64,000 nucleotides of DNA from Trichosporon coremiiforme (taxonomy: Eukaryota > Basidiomycota > Tremellomycetes > Trichosporonales > Trichosporonaceae). Position 1 is the stretch's first letter. The number at the start of each line of letters is the position of its first letter. The stretch is taken from the NCBI GenBank assembly GCA_039545355.1, contig BCJJ01000046.1, positions 32,895 to 96,894 of the forward strand. The letters run 5' to 3'. A model generated the notes under the pieces. The model had not been told where the DNA came from. It made no database searches and was given only the letters and a program-made list of their open reading frames with translations. A program made the position numbers and the translations under genes. Below are positions 11,524 through 23,893 of the stretch, one piece after another.

Positions 11524-13427
11524 ATGACCGGGTTCAAGATCGTCGAAGACCGCCCAACGCCCAGTGAAGTCTACAACTTGCGAATCTACCTACTCGCTGC
11601 CATCTGTGGTATGTGAAACAGCCTCACTATGTGACAAGTCTGACCAACAGGTGCCGGCGCCGTGACGTTTGGTTACGATGGTGCTTTCGTGAGCCCCTCC
11701 CTTGCCGTCTATTTCGGCTAACCCAAGATCGGGACCACTATTGCGCGCGCTTCCTTCAAGGAGGCTATGGGGATCGACAAAATGACGCCCGCTCAACAGA
11801 CGGCAAACTCTTCGAACCTGACGTCTGCCTTTACTGGGGCAGCTTTTTTTGGCGCCGTGGCTGCCTGGCCGATCATGGAGGCATGGGGACGCAAGAGGCC
11901 GATGCAGGTCGCTGCGTTCCTCTTCAATCTTGGAGCACTTCTGATGACTGTCACTACGCACAGTTTGGACATGATCTACGCCGGCCGGGTCATCACCGGG
12001 TTCGCAGTTGGAATATTGACAGCTGTTATCCCCACGTTCCTGTCTGAGCTCAGTCCGCCCTCGATCCGGTGAGTACATTCACTTTGAATAGCACTGACAA
12101 CCAGCGGTACCCTGACAGGCCTCTTCGAAGTCAGCTACCCTTTCGGTGTCCTGGCTGACAACAGGTGGCATACCAGATTGGCAGCCTATGCGGATTCTGG
12201 ATCAATTACGGCATCTCTCAGCACCAAGATCCAACAAAGAACAAGAGTTGGCGGATCGCTATGGCTGTGCAGTTAATCCCCGGTGGGTGTCAAGTCCTGA
12301 GCGGACGTTGCTTTCGCGAGTTTGCGGGGCCCCTTTGCCAGCAAAGCTGACGAGCAAGGTGGCATCCTTGCCATCGGGTCTGTCGTCCTCAAGGAATCGC
12401 CAGGATGGCTGCTGCGGAAAGGCCGCGAAGAGCAGGCGCTCAAAGTACTGTCGTACATCCGGAAGCTTCCTGCAGACGCGCAGTACATACAGGAAGAGAT
12501 CGCGCTCTTGAGGACAGTCATCGAAGAGGAGCGCCAAATCGCCGGTAACCAAAGTGGCGTTTGGGCATACCTCCGCGGAGCCATCAGGGAGCTCCGTATC
12601 CCATCCATCCGGTTCAGGTTTGTCGTCGAGTTCATCATCTTCATCTTGATGAACTTCTCAGGCGCTGTCGTCATCAATTATTACAGTCCGCGATTGTTTG
12701 CTTCAATTGGTTTGAAAGGAGACAACATTTTGCTTTACACAGGCATCTATGGACTCGTGAAGGCCGTTGGGGCAATCGCTTTCTGCTTCTGGCTTGTGGA
12801 TCGAGTTGGAAGGCGAAAGCCCTGGTTAGCAAGCGCCACGGGCTGTGCGATTTGTCTGTTCTACATTGGTGCTTACATTGCCATCGCTAAACCTGAAGGG
12901 CATCCCGAAGGCCTCTCGTCTTCGTCCGTTGCCGGAGGGAAAGCCGCCGTCGCCGCAATTATGCTCTACTCGTGGTTCTGGTCTTGGGGAGGAAACTCTT
13001 TGGCCTGGATTGTGAGCGCCGAGATGTTCCCGATCTCGCTTCGTAGCATATCGGGATCATTCGGGGCAAGGTGGGTCCAGCAGGATACACTCGGACTAAC
13101 CGCTAACGCGATCGCAGTACTCAGTGGCTGAGTTCGACAGCTGCCACACTTTCGGCACCATACATGGCGGACAGCATCGGGTACGGCATGTTCCTGCTGT
13201 ACGGTGCTTGCTGTGTGTTGACAGCTATATTCACTTACTTCTTTATCCCGGAAACGAAGGGTATCCCGGTGGAGTGTATGGGTCCACTGTTCGACGGGCC
13301 GTCGCGATACGCGCAGTTCCGACAGAAGCGCGTGTTCCCGCCCAACGGCATACCTCGAACGGTTGTCGACCAGCCGGATATAGCAGAGGACAAAGGGGTG
13401 GAAGTGGAGGAGAAGGAGTATGCGTGA
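11524..13427 (+). CDS. MFS sugar transporter (sugar porter family)
   Basis: Twelve-helix plasma-membrane sugar or polyol/quinate importer by family. It begins MTGFKIVEDRPTPSEVY at 11524 and is split by six short introns. Examples are the intron after AAICG, the one after GAF (GTGAGC...CAAG), one of 35 nt before VAYQIGSLCGFWINYG, and the last before TQWLSS. Sugar-porter marks are present: GRKRPMQ after helix 2, GRVITGFAVGILTAVIPTFL, KESPGWLLRKGR in the central loop, DRVGRRKPWL, and PETKG in the tail at about 13246-13260. All exons join in frame, so the gene looks intact. Substrate not deducible. The closest family features are those of fungal quinate/lactose/hexose permeases. Confidence 0.92.
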
Positions 13428-13738
13428 TCGTTCTGTGCCGAAACAAACACAAGTGTCGGATGATGAAAGAGGAGTCGTAAAGAAGGACTCTTGTAGCATG
13501 ACATGCACCGAGTTCAACCGCTGCCTGTGCGAGCTGCGAGCTGTGTGATCTGTGTGACGTACGTGACGTGCGACACGAGTGCGAGCCAGAGTCAGACGCG
13601 CAGGCCCAGGCCCAGGCGCAGCACGCAGTCCTGGGGCGCAGACACGCGTGTCTCCGTGTCGCCCGGAGCGGACGACCCAGAGGACTCCTTTACTCCCGCC
13701 GGCCCGCGTTAAAGTAACAAACCGCCCCGTCACTGACG
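13428..13738. other. GC-rich intergenic stretch
   Basis: Downstream of the sugar transporter. Contains short GGCCCA-type direct repeats at about 13600-13620. No gene seen. Confidence 0.4.
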
Positions 13739-14411
13739 ATGAGCAAACAGGCTACAGTCTTGTCCGTCCTTCACGCCAACATCCCAGCTCTCCTTCAACT
13801 GCCCGCCATGCAAGCCGCACTGCAAGCCGCAATGCAGAGCATAGCTCACCCTCGTACCCTGGACGGCCATGTCGACTCGCGCAAGCTTCAACTCAAACCG
13901 CAACACCTCTCCCAGACCGACAAGTCACTCAACGCCACCCTCTGGTCCTTTTCTTCCTATCCACGGCCACGTCGCGATGCCAACCTCAAGGGAGTTCACC
14001 CAGGCAGAAAGCCAGAGCGTAGGGTGGGCCTGGCATCCCCCAGTCCCAGACTGACACTGTGGACCGCCTTTCGAAGTCGCAGAAGTAACGTCTCTGGCGA
14101 AGGAAGCAGAGCATGGGAGCAGAAGGTTCCGCGTCGAGTCTCTGATCATACTCCCGTAACTCGTGGCTGGTTCTGACAAAGCGGCCGTCATCGACGAGCT
14201 TTATAAGTGCAAGCAGTCACTTCGTGTGGACCCTTTGCTTGAGGTTGTTGATCGCGTGTTTGCGAAAAAGGACGTGGCCAATATGCAAGTGCAATTTCGG
14301 GACGAGACGAGTACCGACTATAGCCTTCACTTGCACCTACTCCCTTGGTCTGCGACACCTACCACATTGACCGCTAAGCGATGTCTCACGTCGGGTCTGG
14401 CCAAGCTGTGA
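13739..14411 (+). CDS. Hypothetical reading frames, weak
   Basis: An ATG-initiated frame of 145 codons (13739-14176) begins MSKQATVLSVLHANIPALLQ and has Ala/Gln-rich helices. A second frame (14163-14411) encodes KAAVIDELYKCKQSLRVDPL and has soluble-protein-like composition. They could be exons of one gene, but no clean GT-AG join was found. No family recognised. The region overlaps the end of a competing minus-strand frame. Confidence 0.2.
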
Positions 14412-14941
14412 GTATCCGCACGCGGTCCAATGACCTGAGGCACAGCGAGACCATGCTCTGGAGCAATATTGCCATCTCTGCCCTCAGCTCGTCGTTGGAC
14501 GCCGTCATGAAGCGCTTCTTCGCGCTCGCCTCTTCAAACGTAGTCATCATTTCGCGATTCGTTTCGTACCGCATCCTGCGCAAGGGCTTCCACAGTGAGT
14601 CGTCGGTATCTTAAAAGTTTAATCGACCAGACTACGCCTGCTTTGCCGATGAAGAGCTTGAGGTGCTGGAGCATGGCGGGGGGAGCCAGGAGGCCATCCG
14701 CGTCCTGCAGGCGAAGATGGGTCTTAGCATCGCGGCTGAGGAATAACTGGTGAAGGACTCCTAGGATTGGGCTCACGAGCACTGTCTCACTGAGCACGTC
14801 TGTATCGGAGACAATCTCAGAGAGCGAGCTCGCTTTGTTCCGAACCCTCGCTTGCACGAGAAGGAGTTGCGCGCCATGGGTGTCTGGTGGAAAGGTGCGA
14901 CTGCCTCGCGCTGGTGAATCATGATATCGACGATTATGCAA
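14386..14941 (-). CDS. Hypothetical gene or relic
   Basis: The minus-strand frame 14941-14640 encodes a helical stretch including SEIVSDTDVLSETVLVSPIL and MLQHLKLFIGKAG. A second piece, with MRYETNREMMTTFEEASAKK and NDELRAEMAILLQSM, ends at a stop at 14386. The two would join in frame only with a 28-nt GC-AG intron near 14612-14639, so the gene may be broken or wrongly split. The charged helical character looks coding. No family recognised. Confidence 0.3.
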
Positions 14942-15209
14942 AAGCTATGACTGTGAGAGCAAGTGCATGACATGATTGTCGTACGGTGTACTAAAAGTTC
15001 ATAGTTGCGAGAAACGAACAGTAGACAATTGTGACTGTCCGACTGCTGAACGCTTGGAGTCCTTTGATGTGTCGGTTAGAGGAGGTGGCGAGTGGACGTG
15101 GGCGGAGTCTATCTGTGTAAAGTCGTGGTGATAAGTGAGTGTACAGGAAAGTGTAAGATATACAATGTCGTGAAGGTTCGTAGTGCGCAGGAGACTTGGT
15201 CTTGAAGTC
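14942..15209. other. Intergenic, no gene seen
   Basis: 3' flank of the Dal5-like permease. Nothing recognised. Confidence 0.4.
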
Positions 15210-17276
15210 CTAAATCGAGTAGCGGAAGTAGGGGTTCTGGCGGTCGGTGAGGTCGTCGGCGGCGATGAGCTTCTTCTGCAGCTCACGCTCTTCAGGAGGC
15301 AAGCCTGAGGCCGCGTCGGCGCGGTCGCGGCGGCGGTTCTCCCAAAGGATGTAGCAGCACCAAACGGCCATGACGCAGACATTCACCATCATGACGACCG
15401 CACAGGCGGTCAAACCCTTGATGTACTTTGGAGCATCGTTGGCGCGCATCACCTGTGTACCGATGATACTGCCAACGGCGTTGAAGACGTCTGTTCAGTT
15501 ATAGACACGCGCTCCGCGACAACACTCACAAGACGTTCCAGAGACAAATGACTTCTTGGTGCGACCGGCGACGTTGATGGACCAGAGTGGCCACATAAGG
15601 AAAATCGAACAGGAGAAGGAAGGCGCAAAGATGAACAGGCCGTAGACCGTCCACTTGTCCATGGTCGCAGGAGCAAGACCGGTGAACATGAAAGCAAGGA
15701 AAGACATGAGGGTGCCGAAAATGGCGAGAGGGAAGCGCGTGAACGTGTAGCGGCGCTGAATGAAAGCAGGGATGAATGCGAAGCCAGCGTTGATAGCGTA
15801 CATCGGAAGCGAGTAGAGAGTCGCTTCAAGGGGCGTGAAGCCAAGACTGAAATCGTTCAGCGAGTGCATCCATAGCAGGACCCACCTGACGAAGAGCAGA
15901 GAGAGGAAGGTAGCGAGCGCACCATTAGGGATCGTGGAGAGCAGGTTGAAGAGGAGGAAGATGTAGAACCTACGAGTCAGCTTCTCCCGTGTATCATACT
16001 CACTGAGGATCGAAGAAGCACTCCCAAACCTGCTCCCACTTCCACTTGTCGCGGTCACCGCCACCCGTAGCGTTGGACACGATACGAGCCTGGGCGATCT
16101 TCTTCTCATCGTGCTTCAACCAACAAACCTCCTTCGGTGTTCCAAGCAAGACAAGGTTGAAAAGACCGCCGAAGATGGTCAAAGCACCAAGGAACAGATT
16201 GATGACCTTCCAAGGGGCCATCCCCCCTGAGGTCTGAACATGCAAGGCGAGGTAATAAATGGCGGCGGCCGTCCAAAGACTCTGAGCCGTCAGTGACGGC
16301 GCCTAGAGCCCTTTAATAACGCACAAAGAGCGGTTGGCAGGTGAAGTAGAAGGCTTGGCGGAAAGTCTGCTCAGAGCGGAGATACCATGAGGAGCTAAGA
16401 ATGGCCTGATATCAGCTCTGCTGCTGTGCGGCACCTGGACGGCGACTGTGGTGATTTGCGAGCCCTTACGATTCCCAAAGATCACAGATTTGTTACTTAC
16501 GAAGCCTGGGAGAATGGGGGCCTCGAAGCACCCTTACGTAAGCATTCTAGAAGGTGTAAATCGCGGGGGATGAGTAGAAAATGAGTAGAAATGTCGTGAG
16601 TAGAGGTTGGGGTGGTGCAGTGGTGCCTGTGAGGGTGGAACGGGGGCCCCACACAAAATGACGTTATCACGTGACTGATAGGGAAGTGGAGACCTCCACT
16701 ATACTTTCAGCGGTGGGGGTGGAAGGAAGGAAGCAGACGTACCAAGGAACACACGGACGACGACGAGCTGAGCGTAATTCTTGCAGACAGCGGTCAACAT
16801 GACCATGAGACCCCACAGAATGACGAAGACGGACAGAGTTTTACCGATCGGGAAGCGCTGGATCGCCCACACGAGGGGCAGCGCTGCGATACCGATTGCC
16901 ATCCCTGTCTCTGTCAGCAGCTTCTTGCCAGTTCGGATTTACACATGAAAGTTCCGAGATTGGCGTACTGGTTGCCGACGAGGCCGGTGTCCGGGATTAA
17001 ACCGAAGACGGCGGAGCTCGTGAGAGACTGCTTGTCCGCAAAACACATGCCGTTGGTGAACATGAGCATGGGCTATGCAGTCAGCAGGGCTTTCTGGCCG
17101 TCCGTACAAGAATGATACTGCGCCAATGTCAGCATGGCTGGGCCTACAAAGAGTTTGACGCAATGCACAACGCACAGGTCTGCCTTCCAGCGCACTTTGC
17201 GGTACTCCTCGTCGGTGTAGAGGTGCTCGTCACGAATGGCCGCCTTCTCATCCTGTTCAAAGTCGGTGCTACTCAT
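15210..17276 (-). CDS. MFS anion:cation symporter (allantoate/Dal5-like permease)
   Basis: Plasma-membrane permease of the ACS family, whose members import organic anions such as allantoate, nicotinate, pantothenate or biotin precursors. It starts MSSTDFEQDEKAAIRDEHLY at 17276 and is cut by about eight introns. Diagnostic segments in order are CFADKQSLTSSAVFGLIPDT (17010), LVVVRVFLG (16750), the short exon CFEAPILPGF (16510), SSWYLRSEQTFRQAFYF (16360), LWTAAAIYYLALHVQTSGGM (16250), GGLFNLVLLGTPKEVCWL, then helices 7-12, ending NPYFRYSI. The FEAP-LPG and WY-R-EQ-RQ motifs are family hallmarks. The frames join through GT-AG introns without a break. Substrate unknown. A paralogue of the same family lies at 33029-35194. 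Confidence 0.9.
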
Positions 17277-17760
17277 TTTCGGCTGGATGAAAGAATGTGG
17301 GTGTTGATTTGGGACGTAAGAGTCAGCACTGTCGAGCCTTCTTTTATCCTCTCTCTCGCTCGGAAGAGAAGAAAGGCTCCAACCTATCGAGGCCTCTCCA
17401 GCTTCGCACCGGAGTCTCCATCAGTCGCACAAGCAATGCTGTGCAAGCACTTGTTTTGTTCTTAACTTGGGCCTGTGCCAAGCAGAGGTTTCGCCAGCCC
17501 CGAGCGCGTTCAGCCGCCTCGTGAAGCTGGGACCCATGTTAGAGATTGGTGAGTCGCGTCCATATCTACTCTATCCCGGAGGCGGAATTCAGAGGGTCAG
17601 TGGAACCGTGCCCTCCATTGCCGCAGTCAGTCCCCAGATTGCTGTGCGTCAAGTGTGTTGGGCCGAGGACCGTGTCCGACAGACGGTCTTGCGTCAGGGG
17701 AAGCATGGATAGTTGGCAGAGATATCTGGTTCCTATGAGAAACGCGACCTGTGTGACTGG
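17277..17760. other. Intergenic, no gene seen
   Basis: Promoter side of the Dal5-like permease and 3' side of the SMP-30 gene. No supported reading frame. Confidence 0.4.
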
Positions 17761-18663
17761 TCATGGGAATCCCGCATGGGGGACCTGCACTCGGGCGACT
17801 CGCAGCTCGGCCTCTGAAGCGACAGAACGCTTGTGCGAAGAGGAGTCTGGAGCGCAACACATGAGCAGATCCCTGCCATCGTGGCCCCCAAGCATGCAGG
17901 CAAACACGCCGGTTCCAACATCGATCGTTTCGAGAATCTTGCCGCCTTCAACCACGCGGCAGACGCGGTTGCCACCGGCATCGGCAACCCACATGCGGCC
18001 TTCAGCGTCGAGGCAGCAGCCGTCGGGGACGAACTTGACCTGGCCGCTGCTCTTCATGTCGCTGACCGAGGTGCCGGAGGGGAGCTGACCGAACAAGGCC
18101 CAGTCGCGGCGAGGACCTAAGGAGCCGTCCGAGTTAATGTCGAAGGCGCTAGTTCTGTTGCCGAAGGACTCTCCCACGAGGAGTGTCTTGCCGTCTTGCG
18201 TGATAATGCTTCCGTTCGGGAAGTGCAGATCGGTGGCAACAACTGAGGTCTGACCTTGAGGGGTGACGAGGACGAGCTCAGCGGTGGCGAAGGGCGCATC
18301 GTTCATGAGGTCGAAGCCAAAGTTGCCAACGTAGGCTCTTCCCTGCCCGTCGACGACCATGTCGTTCACCGGTCCAGTTGCATAGGGCGACAGGTCGGCG
18401 TGAACGACAACCGATCCGTCCTTCTCCTGTCGCATGATCTTGTGGTTTAACATTGATACGAAGATGAGACGACCGTCTGGGAGCCAGCCGAGTCCGGAGG
18501 GTTGGTTCGGGACGTCGATTTCTTTGCGCAAGTTGGAACCGTCGGCGTTCATCGAATAGATTGCGTGCGAGTAGAAGTCGGAGAACCACCAGCGGCCTTG
18601 ATGCCATCGTGGGCCCTCGGTGAAGGTGAGGCCGGTCGCGAGAGTGGTGATGGTGCAGGGCAT
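17761..18663 (-). CDS. SMP-30/gluconolactonase-like beta-propeller hydrolase, 300 aa
   Basis: Six-bladed beta-propeller of the SMP-30/gluconolactonase/LRE family, which hydrolyse sugar lactones or related esters with a bound divalent metal. It is a single exon. Family marks are LTFTEGPRWHQGRWWFSDF near the N-terminus (Glu ligand), QPSGLGWLPDGRLIFVSM, GPVNDMVVDGQGRAYVGNFG (Asn/Asp ligands), LHFPNGSIITQDGKTLLVGE, and DGCCLDAEGRMWVADAGGNR (Asp). Length is normal for the family. It is intact and lies tandem behind the Dal5-like permease. A link between the permease substrate and a lactone is possible but unproven. Confidence 0.9.
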   Translation of the reverse strand: MPCTITTLATGLTFTEGPRWHQGRWWFSDFYSHAIYSMNADGSNLRKEIDVPNQPSGLGWLPDGRLIFVSMLNHKIMRQEKDGSVVVHADLSPYATGPVNDMVVDGQGRAYVGNFGFDLMNDAPFATAELVLVTPQGQTSVVATDLHFPNGSIITQDGKTLLVGESFGNRTSAFDINSDGSLGPRRDWALFGQLPSGTSVSDMKSSGQVKFVPDGCCLDAEGRMWVADAGGNRVCRVVEGGKILETIDVGTGVFACMLGGHDGRDLLMCCAPDSSSHKRSVASEAELRVARVQVPHAGFP

Positions 18664-19329
18664 GGCAGCCGAGGTAGTCGTTCACGATTGAGAGGGAGAG
18701 AGGTGGGAATGAGTGAAGTGTTGTCGTCGAGCGACTGCATAGTGCTTTGTGCTTGGTCCTTGGTGCTTGGTGCTGGATGGTGTGTATTGGGTGGGTGGGC
18801 ATGTGGGCAGGTTGGGTTGGGCCTGGGAGGTCAAGTAGCCGATGCGAGCCGTAGACGCCGATCAACTTAAGTGTCAGGCAAGTGTCAGTCAAGAGCTCCT
18901 AGTTCCTGGAATCAGCATGCATCAGAGTCAGAGTCGTTTGTCCGAGGACATGACGGCATCACGGACGGTGGGGACCAGTCCAACTTCACACTTTCATTGG
19001 TGGTGACGCCCAGCTCTTCAGCAGAACAAACAAGGCTGAGGTAGCCGTCAGCAGTGCACGATGCCATAGACGATGATGAATGACAGCCGTTCCAGTGGAT
19101 TGCGCTGTGCATGAGTGCATGAGCAAGACCAGAAGACCACGGCAGCAGACTGGTTCGGGTACCGGCTTACCGGGTAACGGGTAACGGGTAACGGGCACAA
19201 ACAAAGCACGCGCCGACGTAGCGACGCGCCAACGCGTTAGCCTGAGATGTTATGAGGTAAAGGCGGGAGCAAATTCACGTGTACTGTGCCGGTGTCCCAC
19301 GCTCGATCTCTCGACCACGACGAGATCTG

Positions 19330-19560
19330 CCCACGTTACACTGATGCAGAAGGGGCACCTGGCCAGATGGTGTACCACATGATGACAGCGCAGACGCAGA
19401 CGCAGATGACGAAAGCCAGTAAAGGTCCGCCAGCTAATGCATGAACGAGACGTTGCGATCATGTGAGAAGAGGTTGACAGTCAAGACGCCGAATATCCCC
19501 CACATTCCACGCACCCCGAATTGTGGTGCGCGAGGTAAAGCTGGTGAGTACGCTTGGTAA
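19330..19560 (-). pseudogene. Possible transporter C-terminal fragment
   Basis: Minus-strand pieces read MWGIFGVLTVNLFSHDRN and, in another frame, ALAGGPLLAFVICVCVCAVI followed by MWYTIWPGAPSASV and a stop. The second is strongly hydrophobic, like a last membrane helix with a short tail. No donor/acceptor pair joins the pieces. Probably a relic, or chance. Confidence 0.2.
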
Positions 19561-20583
19561 CCATAACGCGGCGATGCAGTTCGGCTCAGAGCTGTCGGAG
19601 CTCGGCCCGAATCGTGGCCGTTTTCCGGATGCTTCTTAGCGGACCGCTGACGTGACAGCGACGCTTTTCCGCATCGATTGCAGAGCGGCGCTGTCTCCAC
19701 ATGGGGTCCGAATTCGCTAATTCAGTCATCGTCCGCGATGACACGCTGCCTATTACGCAAGGAAGGGAATCCCACGACGAGAAGGTGATCGCTGCTCAAG
19801 CGAGGTCTGTGGGAGCTGAGACGCGTCATTCTTCGCGGGGGGCCAACATGTGCTTTTGGAGAGACGGGCATCTCCTATCTCCACGGCCGAAAAGAACAGA
19901 GGTAAGTTACTCCCTGCTCGAAGAGTTCAGTTTCGAAAGCGATTCCAGGGTGCCCTTGACCTGACAAACTCCCAATAAAAGTTCCAGCAGTCGTCAGGGA
20001 GTTCTCCAGAACATGCATCATCTCCCGCCCCGTGGACAATCACATGCATCCGTGGAAGCTATGGAAGCTTAAAGCTAGAAGCCGATCATGTTGGTAGCAG
20101 CCGGCACTCCGCTTTCGTCGACGTCTGCTGTCTGCCAATGACTCTCCAATGACTCCCGTCGCTTTCACACTTCCAAAAACTCAAAGCACCCTTGCTGCGC
20201 TAACCTGCTGTCCAACCAACGCGCTGTTACCGCATGCAGCGGTTCTTTCGCAGGCACAGTCGGATATATACTCTCTTTGTGACGTCTGTATCGCTTAGCG
20301 CAGGGCATCGTTTATTACCTAAGAGAGATCAGTTCAATGGCGACCAAAGCATAAAGCTGGCCATTCGCCCCAGCGTGTGTTCTGCAGACCAAAATAGTCG
20401 CTGCCGTCCTCTCCGCTCTGGTCCACGCCGCAACGTCTGAGGTTGCAGCCTCTGAGGAACTGCGATAGGGTTTCCGAGCCGTTCTGTCTAGAACTCGCGA
20501 GACGGTGATGACGACCACCGTCGACAGCGTGGAGCAACGTTCGGCCACGCAGTTGTGCGCGAGGTCCCTAGCCCCTCTGACTG

Positions 20584-20596
20584 GTATATATGTATC
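20584..20596 (+). promoter_or_regulatory. TATA-like element upstream of NRPS-like gene
   Basis: An AT-rich TATATATG-type stretch lies about 130 bp before the start codon at 20723, in otherwise GC-rich DNA. Position fits a core promoter element. Confidence 0.35.
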
Positions 20597-20722
20597 AGCG
20601 ATACCAAAGCTCGCAAGTCTCTCTTCAGCGCCCTTGAAACGCATCCTCCCTGGTCAGACACTTTCACGATCAGAATCACTCTCACCAATTCACCGAGTCA
20701 TTCATCATCTCAAGTCAGCGCC

Positions 20723-23700
20723 ATGACAGTCTATCCTCTTCCCAACTCTTCCACTCTGCCCCACAGTCTGACCCAGATTGTTAACGAGCGTTTCGGTAAG
20801 TCTTGATGACGACCACCTCTCGCTAACGGCAATGCAGCCCTGCAACCGGACGCGCCAGCCTACCGCAGCTACTACCCCTCAACATCGACATGTGGCACTC
20901 TTACCTACCGCAATGTCGCATCTGCGGTCGACCTCCTTGCCTGGCACTACGAAAAGAACGACCAAATCCGCAATACCGATGTCAACAAGACGGAGGTCAT
21001 CGCCGTCCTCACGGAGCCGGGGATCTGGAGCTTTCTTACTGAACTCGCACTTATCAAGGCCGGGTACACGCCTTTGCTGCTGTCGACGAACAACTCCGTA
21101 CCGGCAATCGCGCACCTTATCAGAGATACTGGAGCGAAGACGGTGATGCACTGCGACAAGTACACGGATGTCATGGCCGAGGCTGTGGAAACCATCAAAA
21201 GGGAGGACGGCATCGACTTGAAAGTGGTCGAGCAGTTCGTCTTTGACCCTAAAGTGAAGCTCGAATCTCCGCCGTTCCAGCCCTCTTTCACTCCGGAACA
21301 GGAGGAACGCCGCCCGGCTGTTTTCCTGCACTCTTCCGGGTCTACTGGTTTTCCCAAGCCGGTGTCGATTTCGCATGCGGCTCTCCTTGCGAGCTCCACC
21401 CGCTTCCACCCTTCGTCCGCCATGTCCACACTGCCTAGCTTCCACACCTTCGGTCACGCGTGCCTGATCGCCAACATGTTGTACGGAGATGTCCTTTCTG
21501 TGTGGCCACGCCACATTCCATTCTCCATCGCCAACGTCATCTCCTTCTATAGCGACATCCCTGAGGCTCCTCGCCAGCTGTATACTGTGCCTTACATCCT
21601 CGAGCTTCTGTCTGAGACAGAGGAGGGGGTAGATTTGCTTAGAACGTTCGACGCAGTCTGGTTCGGTGGTGCTCCGTTGTCTCAGGTCATAGGAGACAAA
21701 CTTGAAGGTGCGGGTGTCCACGTTGCAAGTGGTTTCGGTATGACGGAGGTTGGCTGCCTCTTCTGGGCCGACCGCGACTTCAACACAGACCACGACTGGA
21801 ACTGGCTCAACGTGCCCGGCGATGTGACGCCTCACATCCGCATGGAGCCCGTTGGTGACGCCTACAACCTAGTCGTGCTTCCTGGTTGGAAGGGCCTGGT
21901 CGCTTCCAACAGACCGACAGGTGAATACGACACCAAAGACCTGTTTATCCGCCACTCGACCGATCCGCACAAGATTAAGTATCTTGGCCGCATGGACGAC
22001 ACACTCACCCAGACGCTGGGAGAGAAGACCAATCCTGTCCCTATTGAGCGCACCATCAAGAAGTCGCCATTTGTTGATGAGGCGATTGTTTTCGGCGACA
22101 AACGCGATCAGTGCGGTGTACTTGTCGTGAGGGCCAAAAACGCCCCTGAGAATGATGACAAGTTCATTGATGCGATCTGGCCCGCCGTCGAAGAGGCCAA
22201 CTCGGAATGCCCGAGCCATTCCCGCATCGACAAGCAGATGATCCGCCCTCTGCCCTACGGTACGGAAGTGCCTCGCACGCCCAAGCTCACCGTCATTCGT
22301 CTCCAGGCTTATAGGAAGTTTGCCGACATCATTGAGGACACATACAAGCGCCTCCAAGTCAGTGATGAGGACAAGGTCCGCGTCACAGACTCCAACGAGA
22401 TGCTCGAGCTGGTTCGGAACATCATCATCACCACACTCGGTGAACGCGGTCTTGGAGTGACGGACGACGACGACCTCTTTGCCGCTGGGATTGACAGCTT
22501 GAAAGCTACCAAGGTCAGAAATGCCCTTGTCAGGAAGCTGGACCTTGGCGACCACAAGCTCAGCCAGAACATCGTGTACGATTTTCCGTCCATCAGCAGC
22601 CTCGCAAAGCATCTGGTCAACCTCAGCTCCGGCGGCGGCGACAGCGCAAGCGACACTGGCAAGCAGATGACCGACATGGTGGCCCGCTGGGTGGCCAAGA
22701 TTGCGAAGCCAGCCCGGGTCACCGACACGTCGCGCGGCCCCCAGAAGGAGGTCATTGTTCTCACAGGAGCCACTGGCTCTCTGGGCGCCCACATTCTAGC
22801 CGATCTCACTGCCCGCGAAGACGTCGGCCGCGTCGTCTGCTTGGCGCGCGCCATCAACCACGAAGATGCCCGTAACCGTGTCCTCAAGTCACTCGCTCAG
22901 CGTGGCCGCACCGCTGACGAGAGCAAGTGGATCGCTTACGCATCCAATGCCAACCAGGAGAACCTTGGCCTCAATAAGGAGGAGTACGACTCCCTCCGCC
23001 TCGAGGCCACGGCCGTCATGCACATCGCATGGCCCGTGAACTTCAGACTCGGAGTCGGCTCTTTTGACGCACACGTTGGAGGTATGGTTCACCTGCTGAA
23101 CCTGACCATGGCGAGCCCTCGCAAGAGCAAGCCCTCCTACTTTGTGGCTTCGAGCGTGTCTGCCGTCCTTGGTGACCCCACATTGGGCGACGACGGGAAG
23201 ACCGTTGAGGCCTTCCCGACGAAGACCGATTCGCCCATCATGGGTTATGGCCAGAGCAAGTGGGTGACCGAGAAGATTGTCGAGGCTGCTGGTCCGCTCG
23301 GGTCTCGGGCGACGGTCCTCCGCATCGGACAGCTCGCAGCCAATCTGAGTCGCGGAAACTATCTCTGGAACCCCACTGAGGCGTATCCCCTCATGTTCCG
23401 ATCGGCAAACGTCCTTGGCGTTCTCCCCGACCTCAGCGAGTTGCCGTCGTGGCTCCCCGTCGACCTCTGTTCAGGAGGAGCCGTCGACATCGTAATGAGG
23501 ACCAACCGGTCTGGTGACGATGAGGACGTCGCACCCCATGCGCGTCTGTACCACCTCGTCAACCCTGAGCAGGCCCAGTGGAGCACCATTCTCGACGGTC
23601 TCCGCCAGGGTGGCCTCAAGTTCGAGACTGTGTCTGGGGAGGAGTGGTGGAGCCGCCTCGCCAAGAGCAACCCTGATGTTAGCGTTAACCCGACCTACAA

Positions 23701-23893
23701 GCTTCTGGAGTTCTACCAGAAGGAAGTGGATCTCTCGACGCAAGGTGTCAAGGCCCCAGAGTTCTCAACGAAGATTACGGCCAAAGTATCGCTGACAATT
23801 GCCAACTCGCATGCTGTGGACGCCGAGACAGTGTCCCGTTGGGTTGGCGCTTGGGCAGAGTGCGATTTCGTGGAAATCGAGAAGAGCTCCTGA
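20723..23893 (+). CDS. NRPS-like carboxylate reductase (adenylation - thiolation - reductase), 1042 aa
   Basis: Activates a carboxylic acid with ATP, loads it on a phosphopantetheine arm and releases it reductively, as alpha-aminoadipate reductase (Lys2) and fungal NRPS-like reductases do. Two exons: 20723-20795 and 20838-23893, intron 42 nt. Adenylation domain, about residues 20-530: HSSGSTGFPKP (about residue 189), FGGAPLSQV, GFGMTEVGCLF, YDTKDLF and YLGRMDDTLTQTLGEK. Thiolation domain: DDLFAAGIDSLKA with the carrier Ser at residue 578. Reductase domain: NAD(P) motif LTGATGSLGAHIL (about residue 665) and YGQSKW (about residue 828). There is no condensation domain. Start is the first ATG of the short first exon, and the frame is uninterrupted. 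Substrate unknown. It lacks the Lys2 N-terminal extension, so a secondary-metabolite role is likelier than lysine synthesis (inference). A partial second copy lies at 27081-28513. Confidence 0.93.

Larger units (their letters stand above)
18664..20722. other. 2-kb intergenic region
   Basis: No convincing gene. Holds a CGGGTAA tandem repeat at about 19167-19195 and a possible transporter relic at 19330-19560. The promoter of the NRPS-like gene has TATA-like stretches at about 20265 and 20584. Confidence 0.4.

Noticed and set aside
12966..13733. 255-codon minus-strand frame
   Set aside because: Antisense to the last exons of the sugar transporter and its flank, with no family features.
20879..22887. 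Long minus-strand frames (318, 307 and 192 codons)
   Set aside because: Antisense to the NRPS-like reductase, with no motifs of their own.
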